From the NCBI GenBank assembly GCA_037176885.1, contig JAWWNJ010000001.1, positions 496,001-560,000 of the forward strand: a stretch of DNA of 64,000 nt. Direction: 5' to 3'. The position numbers and the translations under genes were made by a program. The notes beneath the pieces were generated by a model. The model was not told the origin of the DNA and searched no databases. It saw nothing but the letters and a program-made list of their open reading frames with translations. Below, in pieces: positions 34,890 to 47,103 of the stretch (the stretch's first letter is position 1; each line of letters opens with the position of its first letter). Source of the stretch: Favolaschia claudopus. Taxonomy: Eukaryota > Basidiomycota > Agaricomycetes > Agaricales > Mycenaceae.

Positions 34890-35215
34890 ATTTTTCGCGC
34901 AGTTATTCTGACCGCCTAAATTTTGACCGTGGCCTGCCACGGTCATGCCGACTGTGCGCCGCACAGTCATTCTCAACACAGTCAAACTGGCTGTTCCTGT
35001 TATATGTTACTACAAGTCTTTATTTTGCTCCTAGAATACACAATATCATGCTATGAAGTCTATACTGCCTATCACTGCCCATAAATTCCATGTTGTTACA
35101 AGATCGTAAACTACGGTCAGATCAGCCGCGTCGGCGGTCAAACCGGCTGTGGTGGCGCGGTCAGCCTGACTGCGGCCCTACAGTCGGACCGTCCTGTACC
35201 ACGGTCAGCTTGACC
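34890..35215. repeat. Left subterminal palindrome array
   Basis: Short inverted motifs such as ACCGTGGCCTGCCACGGT, GACTGTGCGCCGCACAGTC and GGTCAGCCTGACTGCGG are clustered here. The same kind of motif occurs inside the right border (57834-58080). They are probably binding sites for the element's transposase. Confidence 0.75.
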
Positions 35216-35441
35216 CACGAAGCGTTTTTTCGCAAAAATCATGCAAAGCAAGGGTTTTATACAATAGAAGATTGTACATGGTGGCACTCTGCGCTCATAG
35301 CAGATTTTTTTTGTATCGAAATTTTATACTATCGTTCCCATCACCTCGTTCCCGCCTAATCGACCAAGGTAACCTTACACCTCAAAAGCCCTCATCGTCG
35401 CTCGCGCTACTCGGGCGCTGGACCGACACACCAACACCACC

Positions 35442-36497
35442 ATGCCCCACGCATCCCAGCCGAGCACTAGTCGAAGACGACAAGTAGAGGAGCTCCTTCA
35501 CCTGATGTTCAGTGCCGACTTGACGAAGACCTCCGCTGACCTACCTCTAGACCGCGCCTGCCGTTCCACCGGAGACTTACGACGTTGCACCAACTCGAAA
35601 CGTTCAACGATTACGGTGGCTTCGTCTACACCTTTGAACAGAGGGTCTTGGACCCACAAACGGGGCGTGTGCTGGGGACAAGGGTCAAATATGGTATGAT
35701 GAACAACATTCAACGGCGACAAGGGGAATACCGGCACTGTGGGGAGATCGGTTGGCTATACTGCTGGCCAACAGAATGCGTCCGCTTCACAGGTCAGTCC
35801 AGTAACTTCTTTCTTTCCCCTTTCGCCCACATCGGAAGTAGAAGCAGCCATTCATCGACAGCTGCGGTCGCGCGGCGCATGCCTCAAAATTTTTAAGTGT
35901 CGCTGCGGGCATCGGCACCGTGAATTCTTCGAAAAGTCCAAGATCGGGGGTCGGGGTGCCATATGTCGCGCAGTCGAAGACGTTTTGAGGGCTACGGGTC
36001 AGATCGTGCAGAGGTCAGTCATCTACGCACATCGAAATCGTTTGACCACTTACCGTTGTACAGAATCATATTATAGCAGGTTTTGTATCCATTATGGCAC
36101 TGATGAAACCCTTGCACGCGAAATTCTTGATGAGAACTCACCCGCCTACCGATCTCCATCGACTGTGAAGACGCTGAAGTCATCATCGCGACTACCGCGC
36201 TCGACTTTCAAGCAGCGAACCTTGAATCGTGGGCGAATTGAAACCGGACACTCGCTGCTCGAAAATCCCAAATCCCCATCAACACCACCGCCGTGCCCAC
36301 AGCACACGCGTTCCGCCCCTCTCACACCTCTCAAAGTCCTTCGAACGCCTTGCCTTCGTGAACAACAGCCACGCCGACATCATCGGCTCGGCGTCGGACG
36401 CTCCCGCCTATCCACCGCGTCTAACCTCACCCGCGCGCCAACGAATCGAATCCCCTCGGCGTATACGCAACCGGGGCTGAACTTGTTGCGCCGCTGA
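35442..36497 (+). CDS. GIY-YIG / T5orf172-domain protein (transposon cargo)
   Basis: The recognisable core is GGFVYTFEQRVLDPQTGRVL, then RVKYGMMNNIQRRQGEYRHC (GIY-YIG strands with the conserved KYG..N..RR), EIGWLYCWPTECVRF, an intron beginning near 35,790, then SEVEAAIHRQLRSRGACLK and FKCRCGHRHREFFEKS. This is the order of the T5orf172/MUG113 branch of GIY-YIG domains, which is abundant in basidiomycetes. The N-terminal exon is not resolved: an ATG at 35442 is in another frame and would need an intron ending at about 35,548. Another intron (GTCAGT..TTATAG, ~36,013-36,077) is likely, so the C-terminal end is uncertain. Predicted role: a DNA-nicking or DNA-binding helper of the transposon (inference). 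Confidence 0.65.
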
Positions 36498-37345
36498 TAC
36501 CGTCTACTACGAGTCGGTGATCGACTCGCTCGCTCGCGCAAACCTCGCGCCGCCGCTGAATTTTACCCGGGACTCCCCCTGGGACATCACTGCTCTAAGC
36601 CGGTGTTGTCTCGCGATGCCCGTGCCCTCTCCTACGTTCTCCTGCGTCTCCTTCTCTGACTAACGCTTCCTCCTCGCCCTGGTACGCTGCGTACTCCACC
36701 GCCCCGGGGCTAAGACGAATAAGACTGAGTCAGCAAAGACATCGTCGGTTCGATGACATGCGTACCATCTCGGGGTCCGAATACTCGTCGTATTCGAACG
36801 CCCTCGAGACCTCGAGCGTAGAACACCGTCTACATCCGACCCGACCCGTGTCGCCGCCGCCGCCGCCGTAGCCGTAGCTGCACACTTGTCCGCTTGGCAA
36901 AGGGCGTCGACGTGAGTTTCAAGCTATGTTTTTGCACGTATCTCCCAAATTTCCCGCTCACGAAAACGCTTGCTGTAGCGTCAGATAAGCAGTCTAAGTG
37001 CGATTGACCTGCGATATGTTCTGTATATACTGTAGTCAGTAAAGTGAATCGAATGGTATTAGCTTCGACACTTACGTGCATTGCGAATCAGTGCCGTTTG
37101 AGTTCTGCATTCAAGATACCAAGTCGGGGAGCCTCCGGACCCGTCTCGCCTATGTTAGCACGAGCTCGACCTATGTAACCTTTCTGAGGATGAGGTTCGT
37201 TCCCCCGCATCCTTTTCTTATTTCCATAGTTTGCATTGAAATGAACGCCTTACTTGCACAATGACATCCAACTGTAAAGAAAACTCGTTAATTTCCGTAT
37301 CCTACAGCGCGGATACATCGTAAGCGATTTAAATCTGCAAGAATA
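36498..37345. other. Intergenic inside the transposon
   Basis: Lies between the GIY-YIG gene (+) and the 3' end of the transposase (-). It is GC-rich at 36.5-36.9 kb with a CCG-type run at about 36,850. No further gene is recognised. Confidence 0.45.
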
Positions 37346-40300
37346 TTAGCACCTGATAGACTGAATAGTCGGACGAGGGGCATACACACAAGAAATTTGA
37401 CGGTCTACACCGTCACAAACGACGGATGCAAGAGGCCCCCCGCTCCGATCTACAATGCCCCACTCGCCCCTTGTCGGCATCCGCCCGACCACCGCAACTA
37501 CTGTACGTATGTCCTGCACGATCGGCTGCGTCTTTTGGGTATAAGAAACGACCTCATTGCAAGCATCCCTGCCAGCAGTCGAGCAGGGTTGTATCACAGC
37601 CAGCAGCCTGGTTTTTTCCGGCCAATTCGCCGAAAGCCCTGCGATCGGGCAATTCGCACACCAAAATCTCCTGAATCTCTCCATAAAACACCTGAGGTAT
37701 CCATCTATTGTCGTCTCCCCGCACATTGGGCTCGTACTGTAGACCACTTGATGTTAACTCCCATCGTATAAATGCAAGATATTACTCACACGCCCGTATA
37801 ACATCTCTCTCTCGCTAGCTTCGTCTGCATCGCTGTGGCTCGCACACGCGGCGCGGAAACTGTCCCCTCCCAAGATGCGCATCTTGCCCCATCGCGGCAT
37901 GACTTCAGGTAACCACTTTTCGATGGTAGCACGTTTTGACGAAGTTACTGCCGCAAAATAATTTGCGATACGTGTCCGGGTAATTGCGTCAGGGACATGT
38001 CCGCCTCTGTATGGCACTCGCATAACATAGTCGTCGTCTGTACGAATGTTAGTCAGATGCCGGAATCCAGGTATAACTGACAACTCACAATCCTCGTACT
38101 GCTTCTCAGATCTTGAGAGCAATGCCATATCCCGCTTGGAGTGTCGTGAAAGCTCCTCTCCCAGGTCATACCTAGCTCTGAGCTGCTCCAAATATGCCAG
38201 ATGCAAAATACGATTATTTAGGTTCGCCCATGGATACCGCCGCGAGCGCAGCGTCGACTGCATGTAGCCACAGAAACGTTCCATCCAAAAGGTCCACGTA
38301 GCCCAGACGGGACCACAAAATCTAATGTCATCCGCTATATGCAGAAATCCATGGACAGTAAGCGGACATGCACTTAATCTTGACTCTTCGTACTGGTAGT
38401 AATATCTGCCAAATAATATCAGCGCGGGAAGCTGTAAAATGAGGAGGGACACATACTCCTCGTACTTGCGCACCCAATCAATAATCTCGGCTTGCAAATT
38501 GTCAATCTCAGCGTGCGTGAGTTTGAATGCAATACACGTCTTGAGGATTTCCGCAAACTGACATGCGTGTGTGTAGTACTTCTCGTTGTTGAACCGCCCC
38601 CGCAGCAAGATTGGAGCAAGATACATGAACCAGAAGAACCATGCCTCCGCCGTATAGTATGATGGGTTGCTGGGGAAGGAACGCACAAACTGGGAAGGTA
38701 TATATTTGATCGCGTCCCGGGTTTCCTGCCAGATCTCTTCCCAAACGGCGTCCGAAATTTCGTAGTCCTCGGACCCAGTATCCAACCCTTTGTATTTACC
38801 ACTCCATAATTTGACCAGATTGGGGATCATGTTCTCCGCCGGCAGATGCATGAAATCCCAGGGCGCAGACTTTGAAAAGTCTATGGATCCTACTCGCCGT
38901 AAAACGGGGAGACCTTTGACACCATGCCTCTTCGAGATGGCTTCCTTCTTTTTGCGGGTTGCGCTGGCCTCGATCTCAGCAGCTACTCTCACTATGCTCC
39001 TGTGTGTCCGCAGAGGAAGCTGGTCTGGTATCCATGACCGACGTACGATGTTGCCGGCTGCATCTGTCTCCGGAGGATCCGTCGTGGGGGCAGTGAGGGG
39101 CACGTAGTAGATTGTCTGAGCAGCGGTAACGTTTCGGGTTCCCTTGATCTGACAAGATCGACAAGGGGAAAATCCGTTGTGCCCTTTGATGTTCAAGAGC
39201 TTCTCGATAGCGATGATATCCCCCAGCTCGAACAAATTGTATGCCCGCAGGGCGAACTCTTCTCCTGCGTAGGAATCATAAGTGCGGACTCCATATGCCA
39301 GAGCCGCTAACTCGTCGTCGTACGGGATAAGGAAGCTGCGAGCATCCTTTGGTCCATGAGGTCCAGGGATGATACCGCTGCAGATTGTTTGGTCGAGGTG
39401 GGTTTGTATGGATGGAGGGAGATTGAAGTTCTTAATCAGAATGGGAGTTGCGGAGGGGCCGCCACGGTTTCTCTTGAAAAGAAGGTAGGAGTCCACGCAT
39501 ATGCCGAGCGCAATGTCATTCTTATGACAGAAATACTTGTAGGGCATCATCTCCCCGTCTACTGTGACATTTTTCTTGCATAAATTGAGATAATGTTGGG
39601 CGTCGAAAACATCGCGTATAGCATCTGGATCCTGCTCATATTCATGCCGATAGAGGAGCAGTTTTACTGTCTCGGGGTTTTGGAAATAGCCTTGAAGGCG
39701 GGGAATGAGGGGGAGGTAGCAATATAAGCGGCGTGGCTTGTGTAGACCGGGGGTATATCGTGGTTCCTGACAATATTTGCACACATCCAAGTCTGCATCG
39801 TCACCCGTGTACGCCATACAAGAATTCACGCAGCAGTGATGCCAGATCGGTTCCACCTGAGATAGTACCGCCATGCGATGAATCATGACATATTCAGAAC
39901 TAATGTCGAGCTTGTGGTCGAAAGCGTAACGCATTTGTTCAAAAACTTCGCGAGCCATGTTGGACATCATTTTGAGATTAAAAGCGCGTATATTGTCTCT
40001 ATCGCGGTCCGACATCGCATGATTACCTGCGGCAGATTAGTACACAAAGAAAAACGGAATGTCAGAGAATACACACGAAGATCCCACCTGTCGCGAGCCT
40101 CATCTGGGGACAACATTTCCTCCAGAGCCCTTGATTCTCATCTCGCGAGTGTACGGGCGGTCGGCATCCAACTCCTCGTCAAAATATTGCCATCCCACGT
40201 ATTCCGCGAGTTCATCTTCTGGTAGCTCCAACTTATTGAATCCGTCGGAGCCGTCAGAGTCCGCATCGCTTTCTTCCTCCTCGTACTCCAGATCAGGTTG

Positions 40301-40594
40301 AGGACTCTCCGGCGGGCTAGTGTCCAATTGCATCGGAACGGGCGATTCCCCACTGCTCATGGAGTGATCTTCTTCATCGGCCTCGCGCTCACTCCCTTCC
40401 TCCATCGCGGAGTCAGACTCAAATTCCTCTTCTTGGTCACCCACATCCGAATCTGACGACCGCGCTTCTTCAGGGTCTGCTCTATCATAATGCCTCCTGC
40501 GAGAGCGGCCCTGGAGGGCTTTATTGCAAAACTTCCCGCAGCGGCATATCTTGACGCGGTCCTCGTGCGGTCGGCCACGAGTATGTCCAGGCAT
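37346..40594 (-). pseudogene. Tnp2/Plavaka-type transposase with two frame breaks
   Basis: Exon 1 starts at 40594 (MPGHTRGRPHEDRVKICRCG) with a CxCxxxC-like start and an acidic region. After an intron, a 753-codon frame (40015-37754) carries the Tnp2 core: DVFDAQHYLNLC, DIALGICVDSYLLFKRNRGG, the GxxPGPxxPKD motif (IPGPHGPKDARSFLIPYDDE), a zinc-like HNGFSPCRSCQIKG, the conserved LKDxMHL-like SAPWDFMHLPAENMIPNLV, and VWATWTFWMERFCGYMQ. A last exon adds FYGEIQEILVCELPDRRAFG and GRMPTRGEWGIVDRSG, with a stop at 37346. Frame breaks occur at about 40,127-40,133 (before the exon-1 donor) and in a T6 run at 37,612-37,617. The protein would catalyse cut-and-paste transposition; as written it is broken. 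Confidence 0.88.
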
Positions 40595-41012
40595 TTTCGA
40601 GATCCTAGAAAAATAAATTCAACACTGAGGAGCATTGTATCAAAGCGTTCTCTCACTTACACTCCCTACAAGATTTTCACAATTACTTACACTGAATTCT
40701 ACATTGATTACATGGATGCTCAAGTCAAAACTGTAATAGCTTCCGAGCTCTGGTGGCATCAGAGATCATTGCGCCCAACACGGCACGAACTGGCCGCTTT
40801 CTTCGCAATCATCAGACTGCATTGTTGATTGATGGTGGCTCACTAGTTTTCTCACCCGTACCACCACGTCGTAAGTAGCGAAGTAGAATAGAATAAAGCT
40901 ACATTCACGCAATTGCGCGTTCTGAGGATAAGAATACATAGAGCTCAAGTGGACTTGAAGTAAAAAATCAAAACTATCTTTCTGTTTCTACAACACCCCA
41001 CACAGACGATCC
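40595..41012. promoter_or_regulatory. Divergent promoter region inside the transposon
   Basis: This 418-bp AT-richer spacer lies between the divergent starts of the transposase (-, 40594) and the SPT5-like gene (+, 41013). The position implies a shared bidirectional promoter. No specific motif was identified. Confidence 0.45.
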
Positions 41013-43340
41013 ATGACTGACCGCAGCGCCGACGACGACCAATGGTGGGAAGACAACTATGAACAAGACACTATGGAGAGCGTGTCAAAATCTGAAGGAA
41101 CGGCGCTGGGGTACCTAGAGTTTTATGGGGACGAAGAGGAGGACGACGACCACGGTACGTGCACTAGACTTGCTCACATGCGCGGCGCGTTGACCATGTT
41201 TTTCTCCAGACAACACCGCTATGGATGCACAGCCTACCAATGTTTTGGATCCCCCATCTACACCAGGTAAATCATTGTAGGCTCAGAGAATGTGTCTGAC
41301 TGTTTTTTGGTGGCAGGAGCTCTCGCGACCCAACAATCTATTCCAGCGACAACAAGCACTAATTTACCTGAAGTATGTGCTTTGTGTTGATTTCAACAGC
41401 TGTTAATTTGAGTAGCCACCCCCTACGCAGAATCTGGAGCGGGAGGATACCGATGAGGTCTCCATCCCCCGCGATGTCATAAAGTTTTTCGACCTGGAGG
41501 CGCTGGATGGAGAGGATGAGGTAGACGAACCAGCAACGGTGGAAGACCAGGGTAAATTTGGGATCCGTAATCTTTATATGCACGCTAACACTTTATAACA
41601 GATTTTATTGACGACCAACAAGCGACCGAGGAAGGCGCATCGATTCAATCTGCGTTTCCGACTCTGCATCTCGACGACAGCGAAACCCCCGATGAGATTG
41701 TACGCAATTTACGCTCCCGATACGGTGTCGTGAGGGCCAGGCTTCCCAAAGACTCCGATTTCTCTGCGCCCCCCAACCTCCCAAATGCCTTCCAAAAACT
41801 CCATCTCGTCCCCACAATCCATGACCCCGAGCTCTATCGCGTGAAGGTGCACCCTGGGTGTGAATACGCCTTCATTCATTGGCTATACTCCCTCGTTCCT
41901 GACAACTCCACCAACCCACTGCTTCTCTCGGCATTCTACCGCCCAGATACTCGCGGATGGGTTTACGTCGAGACTCTGGATCGCAAAACCCTTCAATGGG
42001 CTTTGCAGAATCAGCGAGTGAAGCTTGGTGATTTGGTTCCCGTGGTTGACCGTGTCGCGCTACTCCAAGTACCCAGCAGCCACCTTCATCCCGGTTGGGC
42101 CAAGCTACAAAACGCCGGGATATACAACGGCGATATCGGGTTCGTGAGTAACGTGCACTCAGATCCAGCTTTGGTATACGTCGTGCCGCGATACCACGCC
42201 TTTGGGGACGAGACAGTAGACTCACGGGGCAATAAAATACGACCTCCTCGAAGACCATTCACCATGAACCGGCGGTGGGCTGGTGCCGCCTCGCGACCTA
42301 ACACGCGAGTGAATCGTGCGGCGCGCGTTGCTATGTCGGATGGGTCGATGTTTGAGGACGGTTTGACCTCTGTCTTCTTTCGTGCCAGTCAGCTCGAGCA
42401 ACGCGGAATCCGACCTAGCGAGAGTGATCTCGAGTTTTTCCGTGCAGCGCGAGTGCGGGATCTGGATGAAGCGGACTTGGAATTCCCTTCGCTTGCCCTC
42501 CACGAGGGGGAGCGGTTTGTGATCCCCGATGGGCGGTCCTGGTCGTTTGTTGACCGCAAGGGCAAAAAAAGGCACAAGCACCTCAGGCACCGCGGGTGAC
42601 ATCCTGGCTATCAAAGATGTCAATGGGGAGCGCATGGCGGCATGCAGAGATAATTGGGATGAGGACGACGACTTCAAGATCATCCCCGTTCGCTTCATGT
42701 CACGCAGTCAGATGAATTACCCACTCACCCTGCGGCTTTTCGACCGAGTACTGATAGTAGGGGGTCTTGTTGGTCGTGGGCGCACAGGGCGTGTTGTCAG
42801 CATTGATTCGGATGGAATCGTCGAACTTTACCTCACCTCTCCTCTCGCCGACGAATCTTCGTCCAGTGCAGACCAAGTCCCGTTTGAAATGTCCGATCTA
42901 GCAATTTGCTTCATACCAGGAGACTGGGTGGACGTTGTACGAGGGACAGACAACGGGCTGAAAGGTCTCATCGTTGGTTTTCGCTCCAGAGGTATCGTCG
43001 AGGTGTTTCTGGTAAGATTATATAGAGCTTTATCTCGTGGGTCAACTAACCATGGTGTCAGCCCCCGACCTCCAATCAAGACATTGGCAACCTCATTCAG
43101 GTCCCGTTCTACGCTCTAAAGCAGTCGCGTCCCGAAGAACCACAGTTTGTGCAGTGGAGTGCCTCACTCCCCGCTCCGATTGACGATGACTCGGATTCGC
43201 TGTCGCAAGAGATCTACTCCGCCAAGGAGTCCAGCTTTGCTACGGTCCTTGAAAAGGGATCGGCTCTCCGGCATTGTTTTGCCCAGGAGCTTCTGCGACA
43301 GGATGCGAAACTCAGGCACAAGGTCGCGCTCGCCATGAAA
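41013..43340 (+). pseudogene. SPT5-like elongation-factor mimic, N-terminal part (interrupted)
   Basis: The start at 41013 opens an acidic N-terminus (GDEEEDDDH) over several short exons. It is followed by an NGN-like stretch (LYRVKVHPGCEYAFIHWLYS.. GWVYVETLDRKTLQWAL) and KOW-like segments (WAKLQNAGIYNGDIGFVSNV; LFDRVLIVGGLVGRGRTGRV; IPGDWVDVVRGTDNGLKGLI). This architecture copies the transcription elongation factor SPT5. The frame shifts by one base in an A7 run (42,564-42,570): VDRKGKK continues as GTSTSGTAGD only if one A is removed. At codon ..ALAMK (43,338-43,340) the gene is cut by the 6.6-kb inner element and resumes in frame at 49,939. It is probably nuclear; a role in helping transcription of the transposon or host is inference. 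Confidence 0.8.
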
Positions 43341-43791
43341 CACTGGGGGCACACCATCATTTCCAGGGCCGGGAAATAGCTGGGAAATAGGCGGGAAATA
43401 GAATATCTCCCTATTATTTCCCTATTATTTACAGGCCAGGGAAATACTAGGGAAATAAATTATTTCCCTTAAATTTCCCAGATATTTCCAGGCTAGGGAA
43501 ATAGAATATTTCCCTGATATTTCCCCGGTATTTCCCCATTATTTCCCCGTGTGGGAAAATTTCCATTTCCAGGGCTGGGAAATAGTAGGGAAATAATGAA
43601 CCAAACAAACCAAAAAGGAAATAAAAGACTTGCTAAAAAAGGCAATTTTTTATGGCACCATTGATTGGGATTCCATCGAATGATGGGGATTGTCTATGAA
43701 TTGATTAGGATTCAGATTCCAACCATAAATCTGAAAAACATATGTTTAAAGAAAAGAAAAAAGGTTCAGGGCCTATTCTGAATCAATAGCT
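43341..43791 (+). repeat. Left terminal inverted repeat of the nested element
   Basis: It matches the complement of 49488-49935. Over the first ~260 bases only one substitution is visible (CCCCGTGTGG against CCCGGTGTGG); a few substitutions and small indels lie further in. The outer 270 bp consist largely of GGGAAATA / TATTTCCC motifs in both orientations. Confidence 0.92.
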
Positions 43792-45920
43792 GTGAGAGAA
43801 CCAGTTGCAGAGAGCATCTGCATGGTGGCTATGTGATAATCATCAGAATGAACTTCAATTGCCTTATAAAGGTTATCTCAGAAGCCTTGTCACAATTAGG
43901 TGCTGCGAATCTTTGAGTTATGTTTCCCATCCCCTATAGGAAGCACCGACTCCATCGGCAGACACCTTGCTTGAGGTCAAAGGAGTTTTGATTAGCTCAC
44001 TGCGAGCGGGCACTTTAAAATGGGTGCTTAGATTGAGCTGCAATTTAAGCAGAGGCTGAGATTCCTGGCTGAGAGACTGAGAGCTTAGCGAGGAACCGGG
44101 CTCGTTGGAGACTCCCAGAGATGAGGTAATATTGAGGGGAATAGGATCATCGGGTTAGTGAAATGGCGCTGCAATTATGGGGGTGGAGAGACCTTGACAA
44201 GCAAGGTAATGATTGTAGTTTGAATTTTGGGCTTGCTTAATAAAGTGATGTATAAATAGCCAATGCTTGTGTATAATTATAACCCGCCAAGTGTATGTCT
44301 GCCTAATTGTGACAAAGGGAACCAGTAAACAGCCTATAAACCAGTGTACATTATCAATAGCGGTGCGAGCACCGGTCCCCTACTCTGATAGGCTGTCAGT
44401 AAAAAAAAAGATACTAAGCTTTAATGTATACTAAGGCGGCTGGCCAAAGCTCGCTCGGTCCTTGCGCGTCAACCAGCTCTCATTGGCAGGTGAGGTTTAA
44501 CTTTGGTATCTCTATAGCTATATAGTGAATTGTCAAGCACCTGGTATTTCTCGGTGAAAGAGCCGCGCCAAAGCTCACTCGGTCGACACTTGCGTGCCGA
44601 CCAGCTCTCATTGGCCTTGCCAGCGGCCAGCACCTGATGACATCATATGAATCGGGCAACAAAATCCGTGGACGTAACATTGATATCAATGATGGCATTT
44701 GAGTGAGGGGTGGATTGGGAGTTCAGCACCACAGAACCCTACCTCTGTAAACAGAGTAGGGGATTCATGCTTATGAATTTACTGAACTAACTATAATCTT
44801 TATTGCTCTAGGCTTTGGATCTCCCACTTCTTTCTCCCATTGCATGAACAGCACTGAGAGCTGCAAAACTATTCTTGTGCTCTTCCTCCCTGCCTTCTGG
44901 TTACCGCTCAAACGATAAGAATCTGGAAAATGATATTGTCCAAGCAGCTTACCTGTGCTGTTTTCAGATGCGTTTGCAGATTGGTGTTTGCATGTTTCAC
45001 TTCTCAAGCTCCTCTCGCTGTTTGATAACTTGTTCCTCAAGTTCACTATGCAACAGTTGCTATTAGATGCTAGAAAGGAAGGAAAATGACAGACCGGATA
45101 GTCTCTATGTTTTTGATCTGTTCCTTCGCAGCTTGGTCTTTGAGTATTCTGTCTGATAATTGGAATGGAATAAATTCAACATAAACAAAACTTACAGAAA
45201 GGAATCATTGATTTTCTTATTTTCATCTTTCAGAACTTTCAAATGCCTCTAAGTGTTCCTTCCTGAGAAGTTGGATATCATGATGGCTTGTGGCTTTCAA
45301 ATCATTGAGTGTTTTGTCATGTTCCTGTTCCATGAGCATATGTTGTTGTTGCAGGCTAAGAATTGATTTAATTATATAAAAATGAAGACACTACATACGT
45401 ACTGTGTATGCTCATCTTGCAAGCTCTGCAAATATTGTAGAGCTTGCAGCATCTGATCATGATACTTCTTCCTCATGTCTAGCGATGAATCAGACACAGA
45501 TGAACATGGCACCAAAGAGTATCAGATCCTTGCTCCTGCATGGAGAGCACGCCGGAGTGGCTGGGTGGATTAGAATGTTTGACTCTGTTCACAACATTCT
45601 CAAAAAAAGTGGAAGCACAACAGCCTCTCAGGGAACCTCTACTCACTACCGTGTTGTGCTGGCCCGAAAACGGAGGCACCAGCAATAAATTGTGCCTGGA
45701 TTTGCCCATCAATGTGTATGATGAAGATTGGATTGACCGTGATGTTCGACGGAAATATGATCTTCGTCCTTCTATGCAATCATATGATTTTACTCATGAT
45801 GATGACATTATAGAGTATGTGCTCAATCTATATCTTGTTTTGCAGTGTGGAGAGAACTCATATTTATTTCAGGTTGGCAACATCGGGCAGCAGAATCTAG
45901 ATAATCACTGGAGACTGTAT
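43792..45920. other. Non-coding-looking interior of the nested element
   Basis: No gene recognised. It holds an imperfect ~58-bp direct repeat containing CCAAAGCTC(G/A)CTCGGTC and GACCAGCTCTCATTGG, at about 44,442-44,495 and 44,568-44,617. It also has AT-rich, intron-like short frames near 45.4-45.9 kb that are antisense to the gene below. Confidence 0.5.
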
Positions 45921-46974
45921 TCATATTACATATATCAAAATTGTGAATCCTTCTCTGATGACATCCCACAGCCAGCGAACCTCTGCTGCTGCCATTCCAC
46001 GAGATGTGAGATTTTCTAGAAAAGGATGAAAATCCATGCATTCGATCCAAATGTGTTGAATATCTTCAATCACATCTTCCATGTATCCATGTGCATAGAG
46101 GTAATAGCTTGCTGGCTGTCCCAGATCGTGATACACATTATAGGTCTGTGCATTTGATGTGGATCCATAAACAGTGTCGACAACTCCTGAGAAATTTCTA
46201 ATATATGATTCCACTAAGTCTGTTCTGTTTTCTTGGAGAGGTGGGGACCTTGTTGTTGATAGTACAAGGCCAGTGGTAGATGTAGACGTTTCTGCCCGGA
46301 ATTCTAGATCCAAATGATTATTAACACTGTACAGATTTCAAGGAGAAGAAAAAAGGGCTTGCCAATGCCATTCTGAGCAGTCAAATCCATTTCTCGCATT
46401 GTTTGAATGTTTCCTTTCAACACCATATATACTAATGCCTCTTGTATTGTTGGAAAACATCGATATTTGCGAGAAGAGTAGCCAATAACTTGAGCTAAGG
46501 CTTCATCTCTTGGTACCAGTAGTGACTCATATGAGCATAGCAATATATGTGAATAAATATTGAATATTCTCACTGGTCTGCTACATAGATAGCCCTTTTA
46601 GTTCTGCCTTTATAGACAGCATAAAATGGTCCAGAAGCTGTGAAAGTCTTCTTCACTCTGCTTGACTGCACAATTTCCTGTGCAAATAGAGCTGGGCTCT
46701 TTTCTACAATATTTAGACCTAGCTCTTGAAGTATAGGCTGCAGTTTCAATGCCATCTCAGCATCTTGAGAAGTCATGCACTTTATGACTATGGGCATTAT
46801 AGACGCCGTCTTGCTGTAGTCCAGCATTGGGCTTTGAATGAAATTAACATGAGATTATTTCAATCTGCAATCAGACAATAGAATTCACAAGACTGCTGAA
46901 GTTCTGGGGTTTCCACCACCAAGCACTGTATAAAGTGTATCTTGATCATGATCATGAACTTCAAGGGATGCCAT
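45921..46974 (-). CDS. RNase H1 N-terminal (viroplasmin-like) domain protein, cargo of the nested element
   Basis: The start at 46974 reads MASLEVHDHDQDTLYTVLGG. A 67-nt intron joins it to PMLDYSKTASIMPIVIKCMT and the domain start FYAVYKGRTKRAIYVAD. After a second intron the domain completes with DEALAQVIGYSSRKYRCFPT and QEALVYM. The order YAV-KGR-x-IY .. V-GY..-KY-K/R-F-T..EA is that of the RNase H1 N-terminal / Cauli_VI fold, which binds RNA:DNA hybrids or dsRNA. No catalytic RNase H domain follows. The C-terminal part (to 45921) is unassigned and its exons are tentative. Such stand-alone domains are common in mushroom genomes and often lie near transposons. The function is unknown. Confidence 0.65.
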
Positions 46975-47103
46975 TTGAATTGTTCTGGAATTTGAAAACA
47001 GGGGAAAATACATGTGATTAGAATAAATTCTCAATGTCATGTGCTTTAAGCATGCTCATAGGCTGATCATGATATACTTATTACTTCATAACGAGCTGTA
47101 CAT

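Noticed and set aside
45404..46019. Plus-strand frames in the nested element
   Set aside because: Antisense to, or just beside, the RNase H1-N-like gene, without motif or splice logic.
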